NCBI GenBank assembly: GCA_002360555.1
Contig: DEQS01000037.1
Location: 1-22,144, forward strand
Source: Chloracidobacterium sp. UBA3360
GTDB lineage: Bacteria > Acidobacteriota > Blastocatellia > Pyrinomonadales > Pyrinomonadaceae
Length of the DNA stretch: 22,144 nt
Direction: 5' to 3'
Both the position numbers and the translations under genes were made by a program. The notes beneath the pieces were generated by a model, which did not search any database, was not told the DNA's origin, and worked only from the letters and a program-made list of their open reading frames with translations. This document shows positions 5,673 through 14,146 of the stretch, in pieces; position 1 is the stretch's first letter; every line of letters begins with the position of its first letter.

Positions 5673-7526
5673 CTATAGATCTGCGTTCAGATAATCGCGG
5701 TAGAGTTTTTTCTGTAGATCGGTCGGTTCGGCGATGACTCCGAATGAGTAATCTTTGCGGTTGTTGCTGCCAAGTTTGAATGCGACCTCTCGCAGCTTAT
5801 CGAATCGGAAGATGGTCAGTTTGATAGTGTCGCCGGGTTTGCGTTCGCCGATGTAGCTGGTTAGAAACGTCTGCGACGCGCGATAGCCGTCGACGGCGAC
5901 GATCTGGTCGCCGGTGTTGAGGCCCTGTTCGTATGCGGGCGTACCTGCGGAGATCGTGCGGATGGTCAAAACGCCGTTTGCCTCGGCGAGGTCGGCTCCG
6001 AGATATGCACGCTTTGCATTGTTTTCAGCGCCCTTAAACGTAAGCCCAATGCCGCTGACGATGCCGTCAAAATCTATCTCTTCTTTGCCTCGAACGTATT
6101 TTGCAAAAAAATCGTCGAGACTCTTACCGGCCATTGTTTCAGACGCTTTTTGAAAATCAGCCGGGGTAAAATTTTTGCCCTTTTTGAAAAACTCAGCGTA
6201 GAGATGCCGCATGACATCGTCGAGCGATTTAGCACCGCCGGACGCACTGCGGATAACGATGTCGAGAACCATATTCACTATCTCGCCCTTGTCGTAATAA
6301 GAGATCTGATTATTTACGGCGTTTTCGTCCGGGCGATAATATTTGATCCATGCGTCAAAGCTCGAATCTTCGAGGCTCTGCTCAAAACGGCCGGGCCTTT
6401 CCTGCAGTTGCTGTATGCCGGACGCGCGGGCCTGTAGATATTCTTTGTCGGTGATAAATCCGGCACGCAGGAGCAGGATGTTCGAATAATATTCCGTAGC
6501 GCCCTCAGCGACCCAGAGCAGCTTGGTGTAATTTTCGTTTTCGTAATCAAACGGCCCGAGGGCGTCCGGGCGGATGCGTTTTACGTTAAATGCGTGAAAA
6601 TACTCGTGAGCGACCAGACCGAGAAAGTTTTTGTACCGCGAATCGGGTTTGAATGAGAAACGGCTTGTCTGCAATGCGGTCGAGTTGAGATGTTCGAGAC
6701 CGCCGCCGCCGCGAAGGTTGACGATAAATGTGTAATCCTCATACGGCAGCTCGCCAAATATTTTGTAGCTTTCCTCGACAAGCTTTGCAAAATCGGCGGC
6801 ACACCGTTTCATGTCATAGTTGCCCTCACCGCTAAAAACGATGCGGTGCGGTTTGCCCTGAACATTAAAGCTGATCTCATTGAAATTGCTGACCTCAAAA
6901 GGCGAGTCGTACAGAACGTCAAAATTTTCGGCTCGAAATGTATCAGCGCGTCCGCCGAATTTGGGCAGCCCCGTCGCAACTTTCCAATTGCCAAACGGAT
7001 TGACCGTCACCGTCGCGGGTGCCGCGAGCTGGCCTTTGATAAACATCAGCGTGGCCGCGTTGTTCCAAAATCCGTGCTCGTCGTTTAGCTCGTTCGTTCG
7101 CACGGTCAGCTCGTTGGCATAGACCTTATAACTGATCGCGACGGCACCGGCAGATTTTGTATCGACGGCCCAGGTGTTCTTATTTACTTTCCGCCAAGCG
7201 AGTGCGGCACCAGTGGCATCTTTTGCGGAAAACTGCTGCACGTGACGGGCGTATTCGCGGATCATGTAGCTGCCGGGTGTCCAGACCGGCATTTTTACCT
7301 CGAGTGTGCCGGGCATTTTACTCCAGTTCACCGCCATTTCGACCTCGAGCAAGTGTGTCGATGGTTTTGACATCGAAACGGTGTAGGCAATGTCGGGTGC
7401 GACGGGTTTTGCCTCGACGACGGGGGTTTTAGGGCGTTTTTTCTGAGCGGGCGTTTCCTGATTCATAGAAAAACTGAGAACGACTAAGAGGAATATTATA
7501 GCTTTGAGGGTGATTTTTTTTGACAT
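5673..7526 (-). CDS. M61-family peptidase with C-terminal PDZ domain
   Basis: The protein has 617 residues and begins with a signal-peptide-like segment (residues 1-28, with a hydrophobic core IIFLLVVLSFS), so it is probably exported. The N-terminal beta domain (about 40-200) is followed by the gluzincin catalytic core. HEYFH at residues 307-311 carries the zinc histidines and the catalytic Glu308, and EGATEYY, with Glu341, supplies the third ligand. The block NVKRIRP ... GPFDYENENYTKLLW is characteristic of M61, the glycyl aminopeptidase family. A PDZ domain follows at about 505-590 (TPAYEQGLNTGDQIVAVDG), as is usual for the family. Its substrate is unknown; peptide turnover in the periplasm is plausible. 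It is transcribed divergently from the MFS gene across 68 bases and has its own terminator. A GGAG lies about 12 bases before the ATG, farther than optimal. Confidence 0.92.
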   Translation of the reverse strand: MSKKITLKAIIFLLVVLSFSMNQETPAQKKRPKTPVVEAKPVAPDIAYTVSMSKPSTHLLEVEMAVNWSKMPGTLEVKMPVWTPGSYMIREYARHVQQFSAKDATGAALAWRKVNKNTWAVDTKSAGAVAISYKVYANELTVRTNELNDEHGFWNNAATLMFIKGQLAAPATVTVNPFGNWKVATGLPKFGGRADTFRAENFDVLYDSPFEVSNFNEISFNVQGKPHRIVFSGEGNYDMKRCAADFAKLVEESYKIFGELPYEDYTFIVNLRGGGGLEHLNSTALQTSRFSFKPDSRYKNFLGLVAHEYFHAFNVKRIRPDALGPFDYENENYTKLLWVAEGATEYYSNILLLRAGFITDKEYLQARASGIQQLQERPGRFEQSLEDSSFDAWIKYYRPDENAVNNQISYYDKGEIVNMVLDIVIRSASGGAKSLDDVMRHLYAEFFKKGKNFTPADFQKASETMAGKSLDDFFAKYVRGKEEIDFDGIVSGIGLTFKGAENNAKRAYLGADLAEANGVLTIRTISAGTPAYEQGLNTGDQIVAVDGYRASQTFLTSYIGERKPGDTIKLTIFRFDKLREVAFKLGSNNRKDYSFGVIAEPTDLQKKLYRDYLNADL

Positions 7527-7594
7527 TACTTTTGGAATCTCCGAGTAGGTGGTAGAGTTTATTTTCTTGCTATCTTACTATATTTTCACGTTTT

Positions 7595-8863
7595 ATGAGC
7601 CCCGAACAGCCGACCAATACAACTCCTGACGCGAAAGGCGACAAGTTTTTTACAGCGCCGCTTGTGATCGTATTTGTGACGATCTTTATCGATCTGATCG
7701 GGTTTGGGATGGTCATACCGATCCTGCCGTTTTATGCCGGCAACGAACAATTTAAAGCGACGCCGTTTGATATCGGGATGCTATTTTCGGTCTATTCGTG
7801 GATGCAGTTTTTCTTTTCACCGATCCTCGGACAGCTCTCAGATAGATACGGACGGCGGCCGATTTTGTTTATCAGCTTGCTTGGTTCGGCGGCCGGATAT
7901 TTTGTGCTCGGCATCGCGTGGACGCTGCCGCTCGTGTTTTTGGGACGCATCATCGGAGGCATAACCGGAGGCAGCATCTCGACCGCACAGGCATATATTG
8001 CCGACGTTACTACAAAAGAAAATCGTGCCAAGGGTATGGGATTGTTTGGTGCGGCGTTTGGGCTTGGATTTATTTTGGGTCCGGCACTCGCGGGTATTTT
8101 GAGCAAATACGGCATCCATGTGCCGTTTTACTGCGCCGGGATATTGTCGTTTGTAAATGCGATAGCTCTGTATTTTGTTCTGCCCGAGTCGTTGAAACCG
8201 GAACTTAGACTGCATTCATCGAAAAAGAAGGGCAAGCTTGCCGAGACTTTTGAATCGCTTGCCAACCCCAATTTTCGCAACATCACGATCGTCTATTTTC
8301 TGCTGATCACGGCGTTTTCGATAATGACGGCAGCGTTTGTGCTGTTTACACAATTTACGTTTGGCTATGATGCCGAGCAGAACGGCTATCTGTTTGCCTA
8401 TGTCGGACTTATCGCCATTATTATGCAGGGCGGAGTTTTTGGCATTGCGGCCAAAAAGATCGGCGAATACAAGCTCGCGATCATTGGCTGTGTTCTGCTG
8501 ACGATCAGCCTTTTTGCGATGCCATTCACCGCTCCCGCCTTTGGTGGCCTAGCGGGGCTGCTTGTTGTCTCGGCTTTTCTGGCGGTGGGGAATGCTTTTG
8601 CCACTCCGTCACTCACAAGCATTGCGTCTAAAAACGCGGCAGAAAGTGAGCAGGGGCGGGCAATGGGCGTGATGCAGTCCGGAGCGAGCCTAGCCCGGGC
8701 GATTGGCCCAACGATCGGCGGTGTGCTACTAAACAATTCGCTCAACAAAGTTGACCGGTTCACAGTTTTTCGGACCTATTGGGCGGCGGCGGCGATAATG
8801 TTTGTTGCGTTGTTGATGGCGATCTATCTCGCCAGGACGGTGCGTGAAAAGGTGGTGGCCTAG
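7595..8863 (+). CDS. MFS transporter, TetA/Bcr-like drug:H+ antiporter type
   Basis: This 422-residue protein has the roughly twelve hydrophobic segments of a major facilitator in the inner membrane. It begins with a short hydrophilic tail and then IFIDLIGFGMVIPILPFYA, which is typical of TetA-like members. Motif A is at about 79-91 (GQLSDRYGRRPIL) between TM2 and TM3. A motif-C-like LGFILGPALAG in TM5 is the antiporter signature. The second half begins near NFRNITIVYFLL. Substrates in this group range from tetracycline to other drugs and small metabolites, so the substrate cannot be named. Its stop codon overlaps the convergent kinase gene in the palindrome CTAG (8860-8863). A -10-like TACTAT is at 7577-7582, giving a very short leader; the -35 is unclear. 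Confidence 0.9.
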   Translation: MSPEQPTNTTPDAKGDKFFTAPLVIVFVTIFIDLIGFGMVIPILPFYAGNEQFKATPFDIGMLFSVYSWMQFFFSPILGQLSDRYGRRPILFISLLGSAAGYFVLGIAWTLPLVFLGRIIGGITGGSISTAQAYIADVTTKENRAKGMGLFGAAFGLGFILGPALAGILSKYGIHVPFYCAGILSFVNAIALYFVLPESLKPELRLHSSKKKGKLAETFESLANPNFRNITIVYFLLITAFSIMTAAFVLFTQFTFGYDAEQNGYLFAYVGLIAIIMQGGVFGIAAKKIGEYKLAIIGCVLLTISLFAMPFTAPAFGGLAGLLVVSAFLAVGNAFATPSLTSIASKNAAESEQGRAMGVMQSGASLARAIGPTIGGVLLNNSLNKVDRFTVFRTYWAAAAIMFVALLMAIYLARTVREKVVA

Positions 8864-11832
8864 ATAGCGGCGAGCTTGCGGCCGTTCTTTTTTGTTACTG
8901 GAAAGACCAAGGTAAACGTCGTACCCTCGCCCTCAGAGCTACGAACCTCAATGGTGCCGGTGTGCTCCTGAATAATACCGTACGAAACGGCGAGCCCGAG
9001 CCCGGTGCCGCTGCCAACCTCTTTTGTAGTAAAAAACGGGTCAAAGACCTTGGAAAGATTGTCGGCAGGGATGCCTTCGCCGGTGTCGGCGACCTCGATG
9101 ATCGCACCAGTGGCCGGGTCAAGCTTTGTCGTCAGCGTGATCGTGCCGCCGGCGAGCATCGCGTCTCGGGCGTTGAGGATCAGATTTGTAAATACCTGCT
9201 GCAATTTGCCGCCGCTGCCCATGATCGTCGGAGCTTTTTCGGCGTAATTTTTGACGATCTCGATATTTGATTTGCGGAGCTGCGGTTCGAGCAACTGGAG
9301 CGTGTCATTGAGCAGTTTATTGATATCTACCTCGACAAACTCCTCAGCGTTACCGGTACGTGAAAAATTTAGCAGATTGCCGACAATGTTTGACGCCCGG
9401 TCGGTCTGCCGCTGCATCTTTTGAAGCAGTGCGTGTTTCGGATCCGTCTCAGGGATCATGCCGAGCAGCATCTGCGTGTAGCTTGAGACGCCGGTGAGCG
9501 GCGTGTTGACCTCGTGAGCGACTCCGGCGGCGAGCAAACCGATGCTCGATAGCTTTTCGCTCTGCTGTACGGTTTCCTCAAGCTTAACGCGTGAGGTGAC
9601 GTTTTCGAGGACGATGATCGCACCCGTCTGTTGATTTGAAACAGATCTGAGCGGTGCAACGGCTATGTTAAGGATCAGCGATTGTCCACTGCGGTCAAAG
9701 GTGTGCAGTTTATAAGCGTTTCGCACCTCGGTCAGATGCCAACGGGATTTGCCGAGGATGTTGTCGAGATTTAGCGCAAAGCTCTCGTCAAAAACATCAT
9801 CCACCAGCTTTCCGACAGCCTCATCGCGGCCAAAACCCATCATCTCTTCGAACGGCGAATTGCAGCGGATAATGTGGCCCGTCTCATCGACGGCGAGCAG
9901 GCCGACGTTGACCGATTCGACGATCGACTCGTTAAATTCTTTGAGCAGAGCGAGTTCCTCTGTATGCTGCTTTTGCTGGGTGTAGAGGCGGCTGTTTTCG
10001 ATAGCTACGGCGATGTAGCCCGAAACGGTCCGAAGAATTTCGAGGTCCTCTGACGACAACAGCGAGCCGTCAGTCGCACGGCCGAGGCCGATAACGGCGA
10101 CCATTTTCCCGCCGGCGACGCACGGCACAAAATAATGCAGTTCTTGTCTGACAGGAGTCTTCCCGTTGCTCTTTAGGTCGGCTCCGATCATTTCCAGATC
10201 CTGAGCGTCAAGCTCATCGGCACGGACGACGCCCTTTGATGCAGATTTTTGGCGGATCATCGTGCGAAAATCCGCCGGGATCTTGTACTTTTCGCTAAGG
10301 CCAACCGATTTGGCGAGGCGGTAATGTACTTTTAAACTTTCGTCTTCGATAAAGACGGCGACCTTTTGCACGTCGAGCACTTGTTTCAAACGCTCGATCA
10401 AACCATCAAGGAGCGGATCGAGGGCAGTCGTCGCCGACAGCGTTTTGCCAAAATCTAGCAAGCCCCGACGCATGTCGTAACGTTCGCCGTAAAAGAACCT
10501 GTCCGCACGTTCCTGCAGATATTTTTTTAGCGGTTCGCTAAGCAGAACGATCGCCCCCATTGCCACAATGGCGATCAGTCCGCGGAGCGCGATCTCGGTA
10601 TTAGAGAGATTGTTGCCAACCGCTAGAAATACAAGCCCTAATGCCACCGCACCGATCATCATCGCGATAGCGGCTGTCGTCATCGCATAGACGAGAGCGC
10701 GGCGGACAACGACATCGACGTCCATCAAACGGTATCGGACAACCGAATGGCCAAAGCTAAGCGGTATCAGAGCTAGCGGCAGAGTTGTGATCGCGGTGCT
10801 GAAATTGTCGTTTGGTATCTGTATCGCAAATCGCTCGACGAGCTGCATCAGCACGACCGGCGTGATCGCTGCGATCGTGCCCCACATCGCCCATTTTAGA
10901 CGCTGACGGACCATGGGCTGACTATTTTTAAAGAAACGCCAAACGAGCAAAAATGCACCGGCGGAAACGCCCGCGACAAAATGGTAGAAAGCTACACGAT
11001 ATGACAAGCCGGTCAGGTTGAACCTGTCATCGAGATGGGCCATCGATTCGGCGATGCCCGTCCTTGAGAACAATTGCGGGGTCAACGCAAACAATATTTG
11101 CCATATCGACACCAACACCGCCGGGACGTAGAGAACATAAGTTCGCCAACGCTGTTCGTCGAAAACACTACTGCGGACCGGATATCTGATACAAAAATGC
11201 AGAAATAGAGGTACAAAAAATGCAAAGGCAATGCTGTCTATTAGATCGATCGCGAGGTCAAAATCTTCGCCCGTACCGATCGAACGATAGACATGAAAGA
11301 CGAACGCCGCCAGACAGACCATCGAAAAATGCAGGACAAAAGGCGAGCTGCTGCCCTGTTTGAACAGGACAAAAACACCAACGCCGAGCCAGATCAATCC
11401 GACTATCGAAAGGAAAATGATCGATGGGGTCCAACGCGGAACCGAGTCGATATTCTTGAGATCGGCAAAGTAGAAATTGTCAGTAAAGGCGTAAGAGGGC
11501 TTTTGATAAAAATAGGTAAGACTGCCGCCTACACCCGCAGATTCGAGATACATCTGGACGTCGGCGGGTGAGGTGATCTCTTCGGTTTTGTCAGAATCAA
11601 AGCCGATGCCGATCAGTTTGTCGCCGAGCGAAATACCTGAGCGGGCTCCTGCAAAACCGGGCGTGACTTTGGCGGCGTAGATACCATCGTCACGTTGTTC
11701 CCATCGAACACCATCAGTCGGAGGCAGCTTTTGAAAGGTGCGTTGAGATAGATTTAGAGCCCCGCCGGCCACAAACAGCACAGAGGCCAAAAGCCATATA
11801 AGGCTCCAACTTGTCAGCACTTTCCCTTTCAT
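8860..11832 (-). CDS. Membrane sensor histidine kinase: PDZ, multi-TM, GAF, PAS, HisKA, HATPase
   Basis: The protein has 990 residues. TM1 (about 9-25) is followed by a PDZ-like domain at about 45-115 (KVTPGFAGARSGISLGDKLIGIG) that should face the periplasm. About eight further hydrophobic segments lie between 135 and 430. Then comes a cytoplasmic series: GAF (about 470-620), PAS (about 640-755, CNSPFEEMMGF) and HisKA with phospho-acceptor His773 in GVAHEVNTPL. The ATPase boxes follow: N (NLILNARDAM), G1 (ADTGEGIP), F (FDPFFTTKE) and G2 (GSGTGLGLAVSYG). The kinase core is NtrB-like. There is no receiver domain and no response-regulator gene next to it, so the partner is unlinked or lies elsewhere. 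The PDZ between TM1 and TM2 suggests sensing of peptides or misfolded protein ends, but that is inference. It converges with the MFS gene; a 262-base gap separates it from the barrel gene upstream. Confidence 0.93.
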   Translation of the reverse strand: MKGKVLTSWSLIWLLASVLFVAGGALNLSQRTFQKLPPTDGVRWEQRDDGIYAAKVTPGFAGARSGISLGDKLIGIGFDSDKTEEITSPADVQMYLESAGVGGSLTYFYQKPSYAFTDNFYFADLKNIDSVPRWTPSIIFLSIVGLIWLGVGVFVLFKQGSSSPFVLHFSMVCLAAFVFHVYRSIGTGEDFDLAIDLIDSIAFAFFVPLFLHFCIRYPVRSSVFDEQRWRTYVLYVPAVLVSIWQILFALTPQLFSRTGIAESMAHLDDRFNLTGLSYRVAFYHFVAGVSAGAFLLVWRFFKNSQPMVRQRLKWAMWGTIAAITPVVLMQLVERFAIQIPNDNFSTAITTLPLALIPLSFGHSVVRYRLMDVDVVVRRALVYAMTTAAIAMMIGAVALGLVFLAVGNNLSNTEIALRGLIAIVAMGAIVLLSEPLKKYLQERADRFFYGERYDMRRGLLDFGKTLSATTALDPLLDGLIERLKQVLDVQKVAVFIEDESLKVHYRLAKSVGLSEKYKIPADFRTMIRQKSASKGVVRADELDAQDLEMIGADLKSNGKTPVRQELHYFVPCVAGGKMVAVIGLGRATDGSLLSSEDLEILRTVSGYIAVAIENSRLYTQQKQHTEELALLKEFNESIVESVNVGLLAVDETGHIIRCNSPFEEMMGFGRDEAVGKLVDDVFDESFALNLDNILGKSRWHLTEVRNAYKLHTFDRSGQSLILNIAVAPLRSVSNQQTGAIIVLENVTSRVKLEETVQQSEKLSSIGLLAAGVAHEVNTPLTGVSSYTQMLLGMIPETDPKHALLQKMQRQTDRASNIVGNLLNFSRTGNAEEFVEVDINKLLNDTLQLLEPQLRKSNIEIVKNYAEKAPTIMGSGGKLQQVFTNLILNARDAMLAGGTITLTTKLDPATGAIIEVADTGEGIPADNLSKVFDPFFTTKEVGSGTGLGLAVSYGIIQEHTGTIEVRSSEGEGTTFTLVFPVTKKNGRKLAAI

Positions 11833-12094
11833 TTACTTAGGGCATACGTCTCCGGGCTTTTTTAATGCAAAATGTGTTCCAATTGCTCAGAAAATCAAAG
11901 ATCGAAAACAATGCTCGATTTTTAATAAAAACGCCGGTTTGAGACGTCAGTTTGACCGGACTTTTACCGCCGAAGATTCAGTATTTTGCTCACAAATCCA
12001 AGAATTTGGAGAAAATAATAGCCACCAAAAAAACTCATGTTTCACAGAGAAAACTCAGATTCTGTGAACCCCAGGGTTCTTTAAGTGGCAAGAC
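11833..12094. other. 262-base AT-rich intergenic region
   Basis: This lies between the start of the sensor kinase and the stop of the barrel protein, both on the minus strand. I see no coding frame of note. It contains the probable terminator at 12027-12068, a short palindrome GAACCC-CA-GGGTTC at 12066-12079, and TCCAA-GAAT-TTGGA at about 11997-12010. The kinase promoter must be here, but I found no good -35/-10 pair. Confidence 0.5.
12027..12068 (-). terminator. Possible terminator of the barrel-protein gene
   Basis: In minus orientation TTCACAGA (12068-12041 outer arms) pairs perfectly with TCTGTGAA around 12 bases, and a run of seven T follows after a 7-base gap. The stem is AT-rich and the T run is displaced, so it would be a weak intrinsic terminator. 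Confidence 0.4.
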
Positions 12095-13837
12095 CTAAAA
12101 TCTTACTTGTATTCCGCCGCGAAACATCCGTCCCTGAGAGTTCAACTTAAGCCCGCCTTCTTCGCCAAAAACGCCCGCTTGAAAGTCGAACAGATTGCGT
12201 GCATCGACGATCGCCTGTGCCCTGATCGGCAGCCCCAATGTCGGCAGCGACTGCGTGACCAGAACGCTCAGACCCGGATCGTAAATTGCCAACCGCCCGC
12301 GAAACGGATCGATTGCAAAAACGGTAGCCTGAGGCGACAGACGGAAAATTGTTTTGACGTTAGTGCCGGTCTTAAGGTCGGCTACGAGCTGGGCAAAGAA
12401 CGAATTAAAAAAGTCACTCTCGAAAGCATTTGCTGGGTCGCTAATGGCCGATTCGGACAGCTTTTGCCCGTTGCCAAACGAATATCCCGCTGCGGTCGAA
12501 AACACACCATTTATCCGGCGTGAATATACGACTCGCACACCGCTTGCACGGCCCTGTTGGTTTGCGACAAAATCTCCCAGCCCATCCTCACCGAGCGTGT
12601 CGAACGAAAAACTATTAAGGCCGACACCGCGTCCGAGCGTTGTGTCAAAGAAAACATTTGCCTCGATGCTTGAGCGGTTATCTAGGATGCGCTCAATGCC
12701 AAACTCAAACCGGCGGCTCTTGTTCATCATCGGCTTGCGCCCCGCGACGACGAGATCATCGACCGAGACCGGCTCCGTAAAACCGACACTCATGCCCTCG
12801 AGATCCAGAGCGTTTGCCCACGTTTTTTGCTCGGTCTGGGCGGTGTAAGCGGTCTGAAAACGCGTCTTTGCGTTGATGTCGTATTGCAGCCCGAGCCGAG
12901 GCGTTAATGACGAATCGCTGCCTGCACCCGTAAATCTTGAGTAATCAAAACCGAGGACGAGGATCACACCGTCACGTATTTTCCACTCGTCAGACGCTTG
13001 AAATGACAATTGGCCGAGAACTTTGTCGTCTAGCCCAACTGTAAAATTACCAAGCCGTGCCATCGCGCCGTTAACGCGTATTTGGTGGTCGTCAGCCGCG
13101 CGAAATTTGAGCGCCGTCTCAAATCTCTGCGGTGTATTTTTGCCCTTGCCGACCTGTCCGGCAAAGACGATCTCCATATCCTGACTGACCGGTACGAGAG
13201 TCGCAAAATTGACGCCGACGGAGTTGCCAGATCGCGAACCTGCAAAATACGTCTCGATGACCGTCTGGCCGCGTCTTTTAGTTGGGGCTTCGTCGGACGG
13301 GTCGTCCGCATCGGCTGTTGTTTCGGCTTCTACGACAGGATCTTTGCCCTCTTGGTTTTGATATATCGAACGCTGTGATTGCGAAGCACGGATACGCCAT
13401 TTTGAGCTGTTGCGGTCGAGCCGCTTTTCGGGCAGAGTGTTGCCGCTGCCTGACCTCTCTAACTTGAAACCGTAATTAACCTCGGTCGCACGGGGCACTT
13501 CGACGCCCAAAAGCGTTACTGGGTTAAAGCCCTGTGCAACCGCGAGCAGAGTATATGTTCCAGGCAAGATCCTCGCCAAAAAGCTGCCGTCGCGGGACGA
13601 ATTGACCTGTTTGAGCAGTTTCGACGTGCCGGTTCGAAATATCGCGACCGTTGCATCCGCGATCGGGCTGCCGCCCGCGTCACGGACAACACCCTTGATG
13701 GTGCCAAGGCCGCTCTTGTTTTCGATCGTTATATTTGTGGAGTTTGAAATGGGCGCAGCTGCGACTGTTGCCGAAACCGCGATCAGCAGCAAAAAGACCG
13801 GAGCAAAGTATTGCTTAGTTTTTGTCGTAAAACCCAT
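12095..13837 (-). CDS. Outer-membrane beta-barrel protein with CarboxypepD_reg domain, no plug
   Basis: The protein has 580 residues. A signal peptide (residues 1-28, with core FAPVFLLLIAVSATVAAA) is followed by a carboxypeptidase regulatory-like domain at about 45-125 (IKGVVRDAGGSPIADATVAI ... DGSFLARILPGTYTLLA). This Ig-like module precedes many TonB-dependent receptors in Bacteroidota and Acidobacteriota. After a charged linker rich in Glu, Asp and Lys (about 130-190), the remaining 390 residues show alternating amphipathic strands and many aromatic residues. The chain ends in a terminal Phe after GGIQVRF, the outer-membrane assembly signal. I see no TonB plug domain and no TonB box, so it is shorter than a standard receptor. 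The role could be a pore, a receptor remnant or an adhesin. It has a good promoter at 13867-13895 and is transcribed divergently from tRNA-Ser. Confidence 0.75.
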   Translation of the reverse strand: MGFTTKTKQYFAPVFLLLIAVSATVAAAPISNSTNITIENKSGLGTIKGVVRDAGGSPIADATVAIFRTGTSKLLKQVNSSRDGSFLARILPGTYTLLAVAQGFNPVTLLGVEVPRATEVNYGFKLERSGSGNTLPEKRLDRNSSKWRIRASQSQRSIYQNQEGKDPVVEAETTADADDPSDEAPTKRRGQTVIETYFAGSRSGNSVGVNFATLVPVSQDMEIVFAGQVGKGKNTPQRFETALKFRAADDHQIRVNGAMARLGNFTVGLDDKVLGQLSFQASDEWKIRDGVILVLGFDYSRFTGAGSDSSLTPRLGLQYDINAKTRFQTAYTAQTEQKTWANALDLEGMSVGFTEPVSVDDLVVAGRKPMMNKSRRFEFGIERILDNRSSIEANVFFDTTLGRGVGLNSFSFDTLGEDGLGDFVANQQGRASGVRVVYSRRINGVFSTAAGYSFGNGQKLSESAISDPANAFESDFFNSFFAQLVADLKTGTNVKTIFRLSPQATVFAIDPFRGRLAIYDPGLSVLVTQSLPTLGLPIRAQAIVDARNLFDFQAGVFGEEGGLKLNSQGRMFRGGIQVRF

Positions 13838-13866
13838 CGAAAAGAGCCAATACCAGTAACCTAGGT

Positions 13867-13895
13867 ATTTTGTTCGTAAAAATCAAGCCTGTCAA
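13867..13895 (-). promoter_or_regulatory. Promoter for the barrel-protein gene
   Basis: On the minus strand TTGACA (13895-13890), a 17-base spacer and CAAAAT (13872-13867) match sigma70-type promoters. The start would lie near 13860, about 23 bases before the ATG at 13837. The 8-base palindrome ACCTAGGT lies just after the -10. Confidence 0.6.
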
Positions 13896-13938
13896 GCCGC
13901 TAAGGGCCCGTCTATTTGCTATCTAAGATGCAATTAAC

Positions 13939-13966
13939 TTGACAAAGTTTGCCCTTCGGGTAGAAT
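13939..13966 (+). promoter_or_regulatory. Promoter of tRNA-Ser
   Basis: TTGACA (13939-13944), a 16-base spacer and TAGAAT (13961-13966) form a strong promoter. Transcription should begin near 13973, leaving a leader of about 20 bases before the tRNA. Confidence 0.75.
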
Positions 13967-13992
13967 TGGAACTTGCTTTTCTAAGGCAATGC

Positions 13993-14083
13993 GGAGACGT
14001 GGCTGAGCGGCTGAAAGCGGCGGTTTGCTAAATCGTTGTAGTCTTAAAAACTACCACAGGTTCGAATCCTGTCGTCTCCGCCA
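13993..14083 (+). tRNA. tRNA-Ser (anticodon GCU), CCA encoded
   Basis: Acceptor arms GGAGACG (13993-13999) and CGTCTCC (14073-14079) pair fully and are followed by discriminator G and an encoded CCA. The D arm, a five-pair anticodon stem around TTGCTAA with anticodon GCT, and the T arm with GTTCGAATC are all present. The long variable arm (GTAGT ... ACTAC) marks a class II tRNA. The anticodon GCU reads serine codons AGU and AGC. It has its own promoter and a terminator directly downstream. Confidence 0.97.
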
Positions 14084-14097
14084 TCTTTTTTGAGGTC

Positions 14098-14136
14098 AGC
14101 CGTTGAGCCAAATTGGTTTAACGGCTTTCTTATTTT
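14098..14136 (+). terminator. Terminator after tRNA-Ser
   Basis: AGCCGTT (14098-14104) pairs with AACGGCT (14120-14126), with a possible inner CCA/TGG pairing, and TTCTTATTTT follows. It ends the tRNA transcript only about 10 bases before the start codon of the LuxR-type gene, so that gene is read by leakage through this hairpin or from a promoter that overlaps it. Confidence 0.7.
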
Positions 14137-14146
14137 CTAGCCTCTT

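Noticed and set aside
11885..11930. ATCGA/TCGAT hairpin followed by T residues
   Set aside because: The stem has only five AT-rich pairs, and there is no plus-strand gene upstream for it to terminate.
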